Shown here: piece after piece, positions 1-11,665 of the stretch | Layout of the letters: each line of letters begins with the position of its first letter | How positions within the stretch are numbered: the first letter of the stretch is position 1 | Assembly (NCBI GenBank): GCA_033977485.1 | Contig: CM066989.1 | Coordinates: 97,049,887-97,113,886 of the forward strand | Source of the DNA: Hydrangea macrophylla | Lineage: Eukaryota; Streptophyta; Magnoliopsida; Cornales; Hydrangeaceae | Direction: 5' to 3' | Length of the DNA stretch: 64,000 bases | Made by a program: the position numbers and the translations under genes | Notes under the pieces: model-generated | Databases searched by the model: none | Seen by the model: the letters and a program-made list of their open reading frames with translations, nothing else | What the model was told of the DNA's origin: nothing

Positions 1-2239
1 CCACAATTTGTTAACAATTCACGATATCGCATAAGAATCCCCTACAAATTGTTGAGGATCTCTCACAGTTGGTTAAGAATTACCCACAAATTGTAATGAA
101 TACCCCACAGTTTGTTAAGGATCCCTCACATTCCTAAACTATAATGCTATATTGAAGATCCATAAGAAACTGTGGTGGATTCTCATCGGATATGAGGAAT
201 TCTTAACAAACTATTGGGGGGGGGGGGATCTTTAACAAACTGTAGTGGATTCTTAACCAATAAGGGGATTATTAAAAAATATTGGTAATAATGAACAAAT
301 GTGCAATATGAGAGATGACAACTATTGTAAGGGATTTTGGACAAATGTGATAGATTCTTAACAAATTGTCAAGAATTCTCCACATTGGTTAAGAATCCCC
401 TGCATTGCATAAGAATCCTACACAAATTGTTATGAATACCCCCACATTGACAAAGGATCTCCCACAGTTTGTTAAGAATCCCTACATTGGTAAAGAATTT
501 CCCATAGTTTGTTAAGAATCCCCCACATTGGTTAAGAATCCACCGTATTGCATGAGAATCCTCCACAAATTGTTATGAAACCTCCACATTGGTTAAGAAT
601 CCCCCATAGTTAGTTAAGAATCCCACAAATTCTTATAAATCCCCTACATTGGTAAAGAATCCCATATAGTTTGTTTAAAATCCCCCACATTGGTTAAGTA
701 TTATTGGATTCTAAACAATTCTCCACATTGGTTAAGAATCCCTAATATTCCCTATGATTACTCCACAACTTGTTATGAATCTCTCACAGTTTGTATATAA
801 TCCTCCACAAATTGTTATGAATCCCTCACTAAAGAATCCCAAACATTGGTTATGAATCCCCCACATTTTATTAACAATCCACGATACCGAATAATGATCC
901 TCCAAAATTTGTTAAGGATCTCCCACATTTGGTTAAGAATCCCCCACAGTTTATTAAGGATCTCTCACATTCTTATGCCATATGGGGAATTCTTATAGGA
1001 TATGAGGGATTCTTAATAAACTATGTGGGATCCTTAACAAACTGTGTGTGGGGGCGAGGGATCCTTAACAAACTGTAGGTGATTCTTAACCAATGTGGGG
1101 ATTATTAACATATATGGGGAATAATGAACAAATGTGCAATATGGGAGATGACAACTATTGTACTGGATTTTAGACAAATGTGATGGATTCTTAACAAATT
1201 GTTAAGAATCCTCCACATTGTTTAAGAATCCCCTGTATTGCATGAGAATCCTCCACAAAATTGTTATAAATCACCCACATTGGTTTAGAATCCCCCGTAA
1301 TGCATGAGAATCCTCCACAAATTGTAATGAATCCCCCACATTGGTTATGAATCCCCCACAGTTTGTCAAGAATCCCCTACATTGGTAAAGAATCTCCCGT
1401 ATTACATAAGAATCCTCCATAAATTGTTATGAATCATCCACATTGGTTAAGAAACTCCCACAGCTGGTTAAGAATCCCTCACAAATTGTTATGAATCCCC
1501 CACATTGGTTATGAATCCCCCACAGTTTGTCAAGAATCCCCTACATTGGTAAAGAATCTCCCGTATTACATAAGAATCCTCCATAAATTGTTATGAATCC
1601 CCCCACATTAATTAAGAATCCCCAATAGTTTGTCAAGAATCCCCTACATTGGTAAAGAATCCCCCACAGTTTGTTGAAAATCCCCCACATTGGTTAAGAA
1701 TTTCTCGTATTGCATGTGTATTCTCTACAAATTGTTATGAATCCCCCACAATGGTTAATAATCCCCCACAGTTCGTTAAGAATCCCCCACAAATTGTTGT
1801 GAATCCTCCACATTGGTAAATAATTTCCCAAAGTTTGTTAAAAATCCCTCACATTGGTTAAGAATGATGAATTCTTAACAATCCTCCACATTGGTTAAGA
1901 ATCCCCCATATTGCATATGCAAATTGTTCTGAATCCCCCACAAGTTGTTAAGAATCCCTCACAAATTGTTATGAATCCACCACACTGGTAAAGAATCCCT
2001 CACAGTTTGTTAAAAATCCCCCACATTGGTCAAGAATTATGGATTCTTAACAATCCTCAACATTGTTTAAGAATCCTCCATATTACATAAGATTCATACA
2101 AAAATTATTATGAATCCCCCACAAATTAGTATTATTCCCCCACATTGGTAAAGAATCCCACATATTAGTTATGAATCCCCCATAATTTGGTAATAATCCA
2201 CAATATCGCATAATAATCCCCCACAAATTGTTAAGGATC
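1..2239. repeat. Satellite array, block 1
   Basis: AT-rich tandem array of a degenerate monomer of about 20-21 bp, close to CACATTGGTTAAGAATCC plus two C. Variants have CACAGTTTGTT or CACAAATTGTTATG in the first half. Higher-order landmarks recur: a GATATC-containing segment, a 'ctcacattcttatg' segment, a G-run before GATCC, and 'gagatgacaactattgta'. Between the last three landmarks the monomers run in the opposite orientation (about 150-370 and 977-1197). The array is cut at 2239 by the Tat retrotransposon; GGATC at 2235-2239 is the target duplication. Short ORFs here only translate the monomer and are not genes. Confidence 0.93.
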
Positions 2240-3558
2240 TGTTTACAAGAAATTCTGGTATGGTGTGCGACGGGCGTGCCAGAGTCCGTGTGGACCCAAG
2301 AGGAGTTGTGATAACTCAATCTGACTTCTATTTTTGGGCGACCTGTTAAAATATTTAACAAAAATGTGGGCTTTTACTCTACTCTGATGCAAGTAAATAA
2401 ATACAAATAACGAAAAGGGAAATTAAATTGAGATTCAGAATACCTCCACCATTATCATCTTCATTGATTGAATAAGCAGTAATTACAAATGTTCAAAGAA
2501 CGAGAACTCGCAAATCACTCAAGATCACTCAAGAACAAAAGTAAAGTTGTTATGAGGAAAAACTAAAGTCTGCTGAGAGCAGAAGTGGCGTGTGTGTTAG
2601 CCCTTTTCAAATGTTGCACACCCTGCCCTATTTATAGACTTTGAGAGAGAGGAACTGCTCAATTTAGTGGGGTTAGTGGGGTTAGTGGGTGGTGGTTATT
2701 GATTTCTAGGCATGAACAAGTTACTACACCCATTTCTTTACCCCACGATTATCCATGATATGTTAATTAACCTTCTTCTGCCATGTTCCTGTTTTGTGTA
2801 ACTGCCTTCTTTCCAGCTCAGCATCTTCTAAGCACACGTTCTTATTTCAGCTAACTGCTTGACAGACTTGTGGGTAAATCCCAGGTGACCGATTTCATCC
2901 TTCTTTGCGTAGCTTAATTTTTGTTGGTTGATGGAAGTCGGCCTCCCACTTAGTAGGAAATCTACTATTCATCAGTCTCGTTCAACCGATGTCATCTTGA
3001 CTTTAATTATTCCAAAGATTGCCTTTACCCTTTCCCAAGCCCGATATTACATTCTCCTGCTTTGCTGCTGTTAGCTATCATCCTATGGTCTAACCACTGC
3101 AGGATCTGCAAGGGTAGCCATCGGCCTTATCACCTGAGGTCAAAATATATCGTGTCTATCGCTGTTCCCTTCTATATCGGCCTAACTTATCAAGACCGAT
3201 ATATCCATTAGAACCTATTATCCTTTTCTGTTTCAACACCGATAATAAGTTGGGATGAATCAATCTTTTATAGTCTTGATTGCTTGGACATCGATCTGAT
3301 TTGACCTATGTTATGGCTGTTGTGGCCTAGGTATTGCTAGTTAAAGCCGAGGTTTTACCTTGAGAACCATGTATCATCTTATCCTCAGTCTTGACACCGA
3401 TATTCTCTTATTGATTGTACCATCTTTATCTGCAACTATTTCTGATATCACTTTCCTTCGTCATCGGCCTTATCACCTGTTCATCTGCTTATCTGCGCTT
3501 ATGATCAAGCCACGTGATTGTCATGTGCTTTGGTCAAATCCAAATTAGGGTGTAAACA
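2240..3558 (-). repeat. 3' LTR of the Tat element (left copy)
   Basis: 1,319 bp. On the plus strand it begins TGTTTACA and ends TGTAAACA, a perfect 8-bp terminal inverted repeat. It aligns throughout with 27708-29018. A TATA-like TATAAATA lies on the minus strand at 2629-2636, matching the 5' LTR. It joins satellite DNA on the left and the polypurine tract on the right. Confidence 0.93.
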
Positions 3559-3570
3559 ATGCCCCCAAAA
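3559..3570 (-). other. Polypurine tract of the Tat element
   Basis: Directly inside the 3' LTR the minus strand reads TTTTGGGGGCAT. This G-rich tract is in the place where plus-strand DNA synthesis is primed in LTR retrotransposons. Its position confirms that the element is coded on the minus strand. Confidence 0.75.
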
Positions 3571-3756
3571 TGTCTTGTTAAACGTTGTATAATTAGTTTG
3601 ATGAGATGTTTGAAATTCAAATTTAAATGCCAACTGTAATTGGCGGCGTATGGTTCCATGTGGCATCTCCCTAGTAGCTCATCCTACCTCGTTTCCAGAA
3701 ACGAGGCGTACCTCTTGGGAACCCATTCCCAAATCATGATGATCCCCTTCTCTTTC

Positions 3757-3764
3757 TATATAAA
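3757..3764 (+). promoter_or_regulatory. TATA box of the antisense plant-mobile-domain gene
   Basis: TATATAAA on the plus strand, 83 bp upstream of the likely start codon at 3847 and about 200 bp inside the element from the 3' LTR edge. It suggests the antisense gene had its own RNA polymerase II promoter. Transcription would be expected to start around 3785-3795. Confidence 0.55.
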
Positions 3765-3846
3765 CCTTTATGTCCTTATTATTTTCTACTTTTCACTTTC
3801 TTGCCTTCAACTTTCTCAGAAAATTGTTTTTCCTTATCAAATTTTC

Positions 3847-6800
3847 ATGGCTTCTTCCTCTGCAACTAGTGCTTCCCAAACCGGCGGTGCTACCTCGTCT
3901 TCTCCCGCTGCTACTGGTACTGCACCGGCGGCAAAAACTAATGCCACCGCCGTTAAACAAGCCCTCGAGACCATTCCTGGGCTAATCAATCCTCAGGTAT
4001 TGATTCTGCTTTCCTCTGGTTCTTCAATAGGGCTTGGTCCTTCCTTTTATTCTTTTCCACCATTGTCCCTAGATCCCTATTTCCCTTTAGTTGTAGAAGC
4101 TAACAAATTGCTTTACCAATCCCATAATTTTAACTGGGGCTCCCAGTATACTCCTTCAAACCCTTTGAGGAATTGGCCTAACCCTTCTAATAACTGGGTT
4201 TCTTGGGTAGATCGATTGGCAGAGGTGAAAAAGGACCTGTGGAGGGCCCTTGACATCTATGATGCCATCATGCTTAGCCGAGAGAGATTCTTTCTTGATA
4301 AGCCTCTCTTCTTTTCTTCTCTCTTCTTCTGGTCAACCTCGGCCAATGCTTTTTTCTTTCGTTGCGGCCCTATGAGCCCAACCATCCAGGACGTTTGTTT
4401 CCTTACCGGTCTCCCTGCCCATGGTGAAGAAATTACTCCTAACCTCTCCTCCTCTTTAGAATTAAAATACCCTAGGACCACAAAAGGCAAGGGTTCTAGG
4501 GCCATCACTGCCTTTGGGCAATTCATCTCGGCCTGCACGGGTCAAGGGGAGGTCACTGATCAAGAATACGTTCCTTTCTTGATCTACTGGTTGAACCGTT
4601 TTGTGTTCTGCTCGGCCTCTTATGGGGTCACGAAAGAGTATCACCATATCGCCCTGGCCTTGGCCTCGGGCAAGAAACTTGCTCTTGCACCCCTCGTCCT
4701 TTCTCATCTTTATCGCGGCGTCCTCGAGCTAGTTTTTTCTAACTTTAAAACTTCAGGGGGACCCTTTTGGCTCCTTCAATGCTGGCTTCAATCTTACTTT
4801 CCTGAGAAGTGCTTGGTTGATAATTTTGATCCCGGTACCCTACCAGAGCACTCATCAGCCTTTGCTGGCTTCGGCCCGAAGGGTCATTCTTTTGATCACC
4901 TCTTCTCTTTCTTTTATGAGCTTATGGGAAATCGTTCACCCCAATAATTCCTTCCTTTTTACCCTCGGCGTCGATGTCCGAGCTGGCTCTTCCACAGTCC
5001 AGGCCAAGCTCCAGAGGCTGAGCAGGAAGAACATGAAGCAATTTGGGCCAGCTTCTTAGCTGACTGAGACCTACTGTATAGCCCCACCATTCCTCAACAT
5101 AATAACAAATGTGGGGTGGAGTGTTATAATGCTCCGGCTTTAGCCCTACAACTCGGGCTAAAGCAACTCATTCCCATTCCTCCTTTCTAGACCTTCAATC
5201 GTTCCATGTCAGGGCAGTCTCTTCTTTCCGACCTGGCCAATGTCGAGAAGTGCTGATTTTTTAACCGAATGGCCCGAGAAGGATTGGAGTTTTTCCCTTT
5301 CTAGGAGCTTCCTTCAACATCCAACGAGTTCGAAACTTGGTGGTCCGAAATACTATCGGGCTTACGTTCCGAGCACCTTTTTGCTGTGTTTAATCGTATT
5401 TCTCCTCTTATCGTCGAGAAACCATCTCGTTCCACTAACCCCTCTTTGGTTCAGGCTGTAGGTCAAAAGAGAAAAGCTGCCACCTCCAAAGGTAAAACTC
5501 CATACCAAGCCGTTCTTGCTTTTGAAAAGTTCTTTAAATTCAAATTTGATCCCAGACACCCCAAGATCATGCGGTCCGATAAGTGGCATTTGAGGGCACT
5601 TGAACAAGAACACAAGGAGAAAATAACAAGAGCATATAAGAAATACCTACAGACGGCTGATTATTCATCCATCATTCCTTTCAAGGAGTTCCTCAAACCC
5701 TTTGAATGTCAGCCTCCTCCCTTGCCGGACGTCGATTTTGCAATTGCCATTTCATTGGTGAATCTGCAAGCATCATCAATGATGGAACCCTGGGAAAGAG
5801 TTACTTATACTGGACTACATGATCTTGGTGTGGCCGATTATTCATCAACCATATGGGTTGTAGAAATTGGAGCACCAGTTTTAGGTATTTCCTTTTTCAA
5901 TGTTTCATTAAGCATTCCACTTCTTCTAACTGATTTTATTTCCCATTGTTATTCAGATGCCATTCCGAGCGAGAATCCATCCGGCGTGACCGATATCGAG
6001 TCGGACGAAGATGTCCCTCTCTTAACTCGTCAACGTCATAATGTGGCTATGGCCACCATAAAATCAGCTAAGGTATCAAATCTCTCTTGTGTCTTTTTCA
6101 TTTTGAACATGTAACTTTTGGGGCTAAACCCTTTTTTGTTTGATAATAGGGAGTTGGAGGTGCTGCTTCCAAGAAGGCTGGGCAGGTAACGATGAAACCT
6201 CCTTCCAGGGAAGACGCCACCGCCTCCTATTCCTCCTCTCAAACCTCCTACCTCAACGTCTTCTCAAGCTGCTCCGGTCGAGACCGCTCCTCAGATATCC
6301 TATGAGCAGCTGATGGCCGAGCTCCAACGGCTAAGGGGACTTGATGCGGCCAGATAGGCCATCCTTATAGGAGCGGCTAATATCTTGACTTTCAACACCG
6401 ATAGTGCAACGGCCGTTGGCACGTCAGAGACAACTGGGGATGAGAGGCCCTCTGAACCGGATCATAATGATCCCATTGATCTCAGTGACCCTGGGACCCC
6501 TCGGGACACTGAGATAATGGGTGAGAAAGAAATCCCCACTCAACCTCTTTCTACAGGTCGTTCACATACCAAGACATCGGTCTCACTGCCGGTTCGGATG
6601 CAAGCACTATCAGTACCACCACCCCCGGTGACTTCCTCGACCAGCTCTCCCTCGGTCCAGGTAAATTTATTTCTTTCTTTGATATTTCCTAAATGCTTTT
6701 TTCTTTCCTTTATGCTTATTGAATTCTTCCTTGCAAGCATCCAGCTCTCTCCCCATTCCTGATTTTATCTCGGTCTCATCGGTCGAGGCCTTCTTCGCAC

Positions 6801-7428
6801 TTTTGAACCTCGAGAAGCTTCTTCAGGCCGAACCCATGGTGGCTCAAGCCAATGCTGCTCCCTCTGTTGCTGAATATAAAAGGGCCAAGGAGTGGTTCCT
6901 AACAACGGTCTAATGCAAACTCTCCTAGCTCCCTGATTTCGAGGAGTTTCATTCGACCATAGGGCTGTTGCTTTCTTTCCTGGATATAACTGATGAGATG
7001 AAGGCTCATCTTAGGGATTTGAAAGTGAGGCTCCTAGATTATCTGACCAGACACCGTGCTGCCACCAAATGAGTGTCCGAGACTCAGGAAAAATTGAGGG
7101 TGCGCAAAGCACATGTTGATAATCTGGGGGTCTGCAAGCAGCAGTATGAAGCCTCCAAGGCCATGAAGGAGCGTCTTTTGTTGGAGAAGCCCGACTTGAG
7201 ACCTAATTGGCCAAAATCAACGCCGACCTGAAGAACACTGATGGTGGCCTTGCTCTATCTGAAAAGGCCATCCTTGATGTTGGGTGAACTGTGCAGGAGT
7301 ATGTGGAGGCCCTGACAGGGACGGCCACTAAGGCAAGTAAGTGGCAGGCCGATAAAGAGAACGCTGAGAGGGAGCTAGAGTATCTGGATCAGGCTTGGGA
7401 GGAACTAAGGCGTAAGTTTGCCAAGTAG
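3847..7428 (+). pseudogene. Antisense plant-mobile-domain gene carried inside the Tat element
   Basis: The chosen start at 3847 (MASSSATSASQTGG) follows the TATA box by 83 bp. Frame is kept from 3847 to 5884. The first 366 residues contain a plant mobile domain (aminotransferase-like PMD family): a hydrophobic segment ending IQDVCFLTGLP, then a helical part around LIYWLNRFVF and LVLSHLYRGV. Five in-frame stops break this exon (4945, 5065, 5188, 5254, 5302), with no frameshift seen. Likely introns are 5885-5956, 6073-6149 and about 6661-6737, all GT-AG. The downstream part is Ser/Pro/Thr-rich, then helical and charged, probably coiled coil, ending at TAG 7426-7428. From memory, antisense extra ORFs between pol and the 3' LTR are known in Tat elements, and PMD proteins are linked to transposons and to host silencing factors. 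Its role in the element is unknown. Confidence 0.8.
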
Positions 7429-7502
7429 TAAATGAACATATGTATTATTATTTTTTTGTATGTATGTACCTGGCATGTGCTATGTAAACTCTTTTGAAAA
7501 TC

Positions 7503-7508
7503 AATAAA
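7503..7508 (+). terminator. Poly(A) signal of the antisense gene
   Basis: AATAAA about 75 bp after the antisense gene's stop codon, in a T-rich, A-rich 3' region (7438-7510). It lies next to the end of pol (stop at 7521-7523 on the minus strand), so the two transcription units converge tail to tail. Confidence 0.6.
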
Positions 7509-7520
7509 AATGAATTCTCG

Positions 7521-8495
7521 CTATTCTTTATCTATTCTTGCTGACTCCCAAAGAGATGGTACATACTGCTTTAAATATTTTCCATTTATCGGTCTTGCAT
7601 GCATTTCACCATCCAAATCCATGAACCGATATGCACCCCCTGTAATGACCGATACTACCTGATATGGTCCTTCCCACTAAGCTGACCATTTTCCATATCG
7701 GCCATCTTTCTCACCTAGTGGAAATATGGCTTTCCAAACTAGGTCTCCTTTGCCAAAAGACTTGTGTTTGACCCTCTTGTTGTATGCCCGAGTAACTCTG
7801 CTCTTTTGTGCCTTAATGCAATCCAAAGCTTTAAGACGAACATCATCTAATTCTTCCAACTCGGCCAACATTGCTTCAGTGTACTCGACGGATTCTAGGT
7901 CGAGTTGAAATGCTCGTCTTACTGAACGAACAGTGACTTCCATAGGTAGCATAGCATCGTAACCATAGGTAAGCATGAATGGAGTGATGTTTGTGGCCGA
8001 TCGCTTTGATGTCCGATATGCCCATAACGCTTCAGATAACAAATCATGCCATACCCTAGGATTGCCTTCCACTGTCTTCTCTATTATCCCTTTGATTGTT
8101 TTGTTTGATGATTCGGCCTGTCCATTTCCTTGGGCAAAATATGGAGTTGAATTGAGGATCTTGATACCTCGACTTTCAGCAAATGCCTTAACTTCATCTC
8201 CCGTGAAGACCGACCTTTGATCTGATATAATTGTTTCGGGAAGCCCGAATCAGTGGATTATGTGTTCATTAATGAACTTGATCACATATGCTTGGTTCAC
8301 CGATTTGGCTGGTACTGCTTCCTCCCATTTTGTAAAATAATCGATTGCCACCACTATAAAATAGTATTGACCTGATGACGGTGGGTATATTTTCCCAACC
8401 AGGTCCATGGCCCTGCCTCAAAACGGCCATGGCCTAACAATCACTTGCATCTCGGTAGCTGGTGTTCGCTGTATTGGCCCATGTTTTTGACATGC
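7521..8495 (-). pseudogene. Integrase catalytic core and C-terminal domain of the Tat element
   Basis: Integrase joins retrotransposon DNA to the chromosome. Catalytic positions of the D,D-35-E fold can be read on the minus strand: the first Asp in MDLVGKI, the second in ISDQRSVFTG, and Glu in GQAESSN. The C-terminal part (LEELDDVRLKAL, then KRVKHKSFGKGDLVWK) leads into a chromatin-proximal region that ends at 7521. In-frame stops occur near 8413 (TGA), near 8256 (TGA) and at 7677 (TAG). The two TGA codons sit where Arg is usual, as expected of CGA changed to TGA. It continues the integrase N-terminus upstream and is non-functional. Confidence 0.88.
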
Positions 8496-9413
8496 TTAAC
8501 ATCCTTTCACATAGTCAATACAGTCTTTCAGCATGCTCGGCCAATAATAATTGTATCTTCTAAGAAGCCACTTCATTTTTGTGCCTGCTTGATGTGCTCC
8601 GCATATACCTTCGTGTACCTCGGCCATTGCTTTCATGGCTTCGAGCTTGTCCAGGCATCTCAATAAAACTTCGTCATTAATGCTGTTCTTAAACAATTCT
8701 CCATCAAGTAGGACATAGTTGACTGAAGTCAATTTTATTTTCCTCTCAGCTTGTCTGCTTGGATGTAAGAGGCATCTAATTATTGGGACTCTCCAATCCT
8801 GGTCGTCCATGACAACCGAGAATGCTTTCGTTGCCATCTCGCACTGTCTCACCGATGGTAAGATTCTTTTTTGCACTCGTGTTAACTTTTCATTATCCGT
8901 TACCTCCAATTTAGTTCCTGATGCGACTTGTGCTAAATTGTCAGCCTCAGAATTATAGGCTCGAGCGACGTGCTGAACTCTAACGTCATCAAATTCCCGT
9001 AGTAGCTGCTGGGCAATTGAGTTGAAGGGTAATAACTCCCAACTCTTGCACCTGTATTCACCACTTAACTGGTTAATAACGAGGTTTGAGTCACCGATAA
9101 TGTGAATCACTGATACGTCCAACTCAGCCATTATTTCGAGGCCGTTGATTAACGCTTTGTATTCAGCTTGATTACTAGAGCATTCAAATTCTAATTTGAA
9201 TGAGAAAACAATTTTCTGTTTTGTAGGCGATATCACTATTATCCCTGCCCCTACTTCCTCGGCATTTATTGATCCGTCAAATATTAATATCCATGGGGTC
9301 AAAGAAATTATTGATAATAGAGTTGAATCAATTGCTTTATTTATTTCTGGGCCGACATCCAGACAAGGATGATCGGCCAAGAAATCGATGAGGGCTTGTC
9401 CTTTCACCGATCT
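8496..9413 (-). pseudogene. Second (archaeal-like) RNase H and integrase zinc-binding N-terminus
   Basis: Starting from the linker GQALIDFLADHP, this segment holds a second RNase H fold: ILIFDGSINAEEVGAG supplies the first acidic residue, SSNQAEYKALINGLE the Glu, and IIGDSNLVINQL the next Asp. Two RNase H domains in a row before integrase are typical of the Tat lineage, where the second is called aRH. Next comes the HHCC zinc finger of integrase (HEGICGAHQAG, then CIDYVKGC). A TAA at 8496-8498 falls between the two cysteines of the final CxxC and cuts the protein. Upstream, a TAG at 9414-9416 separates it from the RT-RNase H part in the same frame. Confidence 0.87.
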
Positions 9414-11082
9414 CTATGGAACGAATCGGAATGTGAACTCCATCATAGCTAGAGTCCACTTTCCTATACGCCCACGCATTATCGGTTTTGATAGCATGTA
9501 TTTGATGACGTCAGTTTGGCAGATCAAATAAACCAAAACAGGAAGCATATATACTCTTAACTTCTGTGAGGCAAAGTACAAGGCTAAACATAACTTTTCT
9601 ATCGGCGTATATCTACGCTCGACATGAGTAAGAACTCTACTTAGATAATAAACTACTTGTTCCTTTCCCCACTCGTTGTCCCGTGCTATCATACAAGCTA
9701 TTGATTCGTCTGAGGCCGATAAATACAACTTTAACGGCCTCTTCTTCCTCGGGGGCATGATTATTGGTGGTTCTGATAGATATTGCTTGATGGCCTCGAA
9801 GGCTTGGTGATGCTGAGCCTCCCACCTGAATTCTTCTTCGGCCTTCAGCTTGAGTAACGGGGACCAAACATGTGTCCGTCCTATGCAGTTTGAAATGAAC
9901 GTCCTCAGAAAGTTAATTTGCCCGAGCACTCTTTGGAGTTCTTTTTTGTTTTTCGGGGGTTCTACTACTTGAATAGATCGGAATTTGTTCTTATCGATCT
10001 CAATGCCTCTTTGGTGTACTAGGAAACCAAGAAAATTTCCTGTTGATACACCAAAAGCACACTCCAAGGGATTCATCTTAAGCCCATGAGTCCTCATTCT
10101 TTGAAATGATCTTCTTAAGTCGGCCAAATGCTTCTCATGTGTGGCCGATTTCACAACAACATCATCGATATACACTTCCATGATTTTTCCAATCATATCA
10201 TGGAAGATCGCGTTCATGGCTCGTTGATATGCTGCTCTAGCGTTTTTCAATCCAAACTGCATTACCACCCATTCAAATGTTCCAATTGCTCCTGGACATC
10301 TGAAGGCAGTTTTTGGAACATCTTCTTTCGGCTATGTATATTTGATTATAACCTGAATGTCCATCCATGAAGGATAAAATTTTATGTTTAGTCGCAGCAT
10401 CAATGAGCTGATTGACCATCGGCATGGGGTATTCATCCTTGGGGGTTGCCATGTTCAAATTTCTAAAGTCAATACAGACCCTTATCTTACCGTTTTTCAT
10501 GACTACGGGTACAATATTTGAAATCCAATCAACGTACCTAGTTGTTCTTATAAAGCCGACTTTCAACAATCGTTCAATTTCCTCTTTAACCTTTAGAACG
10601 ACCTCGGGGGACATTCTTCTAGGCAATTGCTTGAATGGCCTGCACCCTTCCTTGATCGGTAATTGGTGTTCTACAAGTTCCCTTGCGAGGTCGGGCATTT
10701 GGTGGTAGTCCCAGGAAAAACAATCTTTAAATTCTCTGAGTAGAGAAATCAATGATGCTTGGAAATCGGGCTTGAGCAATTGATTAACGAAAGTGGGCTG
10801 ATATTCTCCATTTGCCCCCAAATCAACCTCAAGAAGAGGATCTTGCACATCGACTTTCAAGTCGTCGAGCTTTGCTAGGGCCGATGCCAACTCGTCGAAG
10901 TTTATACAATCCTCCAAGACTTCTTGTTCTTCTGTGATATCGGCCATACTAGTCGATGACATCTGTGCTTGTTTGTCTACCAGAAAAGCTTGGATTTTAG
11001 CTAAACTGGCCTGCACGGCCAGTGCTGTTTTATGCTTCACTGATGATGGGTTCTGGTTCATTGGAGGTGTTAAGTTCTCCAT
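9414..11082 (-). pseudogene. Reverse transcriptase and first RNase H of the Tat element
   Basis: Copies the element RNA into DNA and removes the RNA strand. The fingers and palm begin near RVCIDFRNLNMATPKDEYP, followed by the first catalytic Asp in FMDGHSGYNQI. The catalytic YIDD box is intact in EVYIDDVVVKS. The connection and first RNase H follow (KLYLSASDESIACM, then YYLSRVLTHVERRYTPIEK). A single extra A near 10325, just after YNQIYIAE, shifts the frame between the two halves. The segment ends at a TAG at 9414-9416, where Gln is usual in relatives. The protease ORF overlaps its N-terminal end in another frame. Confidence 0.9.
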
Positions 11083-11665
11083 CGTCGTCGATCGGCGTAA
11101 TCACGATTGATGGCCGATAGAGTTGTTTGTATACCTGAATTGACTGGTTCTTCTGGTCCTTTACCATGGTAGCCGATCTTGGCCTACCGTTTTTATCTGT
11201 TCCAATGAATTTGATGGGACCAATATCGTCTTCATACAAAACGGCCTCCGAGCAGTGAACCCGAGCAATAAAAGGCTTATGATGAGCCCACACAACCTCC
11301 ACTTCACCCCCATTCCAGAAAAATAGGAACTGATGTAAAGTTGATGGAATATACCAGCTGGTATGGATCCAGTCTCTGTCGAGCAAGGCATTGTATGAAG
11401 CTCTAGAATCCACCACAAAGAATGTTGTCATGGTGGTCTTCTTCCCCACTGTGAACTCCACTGGGAGAATCCCCTTTGTCTTTACTGGTGTTCCTGTGAA
11501 CCCACAGACTGTGAGTTCGGTCGGGATCAATTCTTTCTCATCACGCTGCAATTTTATCAACATAATTGATGGAAGGATGTTCACTGCTACTCCGTTATCG
11601 ATCAACACTCTTGAATATGTCACTCCATCAATAGCCGCGTTAATGTATAACGGCTTTTGATGCTA
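11030..11665 (-). pseudogene. Retropepsin-like protease of the Tat element
   Basis: Aspartic protease that cleaves the Gag-Pol polyprotein. The active-site strand reads VLIDNGVAVNILPS; the family usually has D-S/T-G or D-G-G here, so DNG is a variant or damaged site. The second strand region is TTFFVVDSRASYNALLDRDWI. Two consecutive stops (TAA TAG, about 11661-11666) precede the domain in frame. Its C-terminal end runs past 11082 in a different frame from RT, so another frameshift lies there. Confidence 0.82.

Noticed and set aside
1..2239. CRISPR-like impression of short repeats with spacers
   Set aside because: Monomers are degenerate and contiguous, with no constant repeat and unique spacers, and the DNA is plant.
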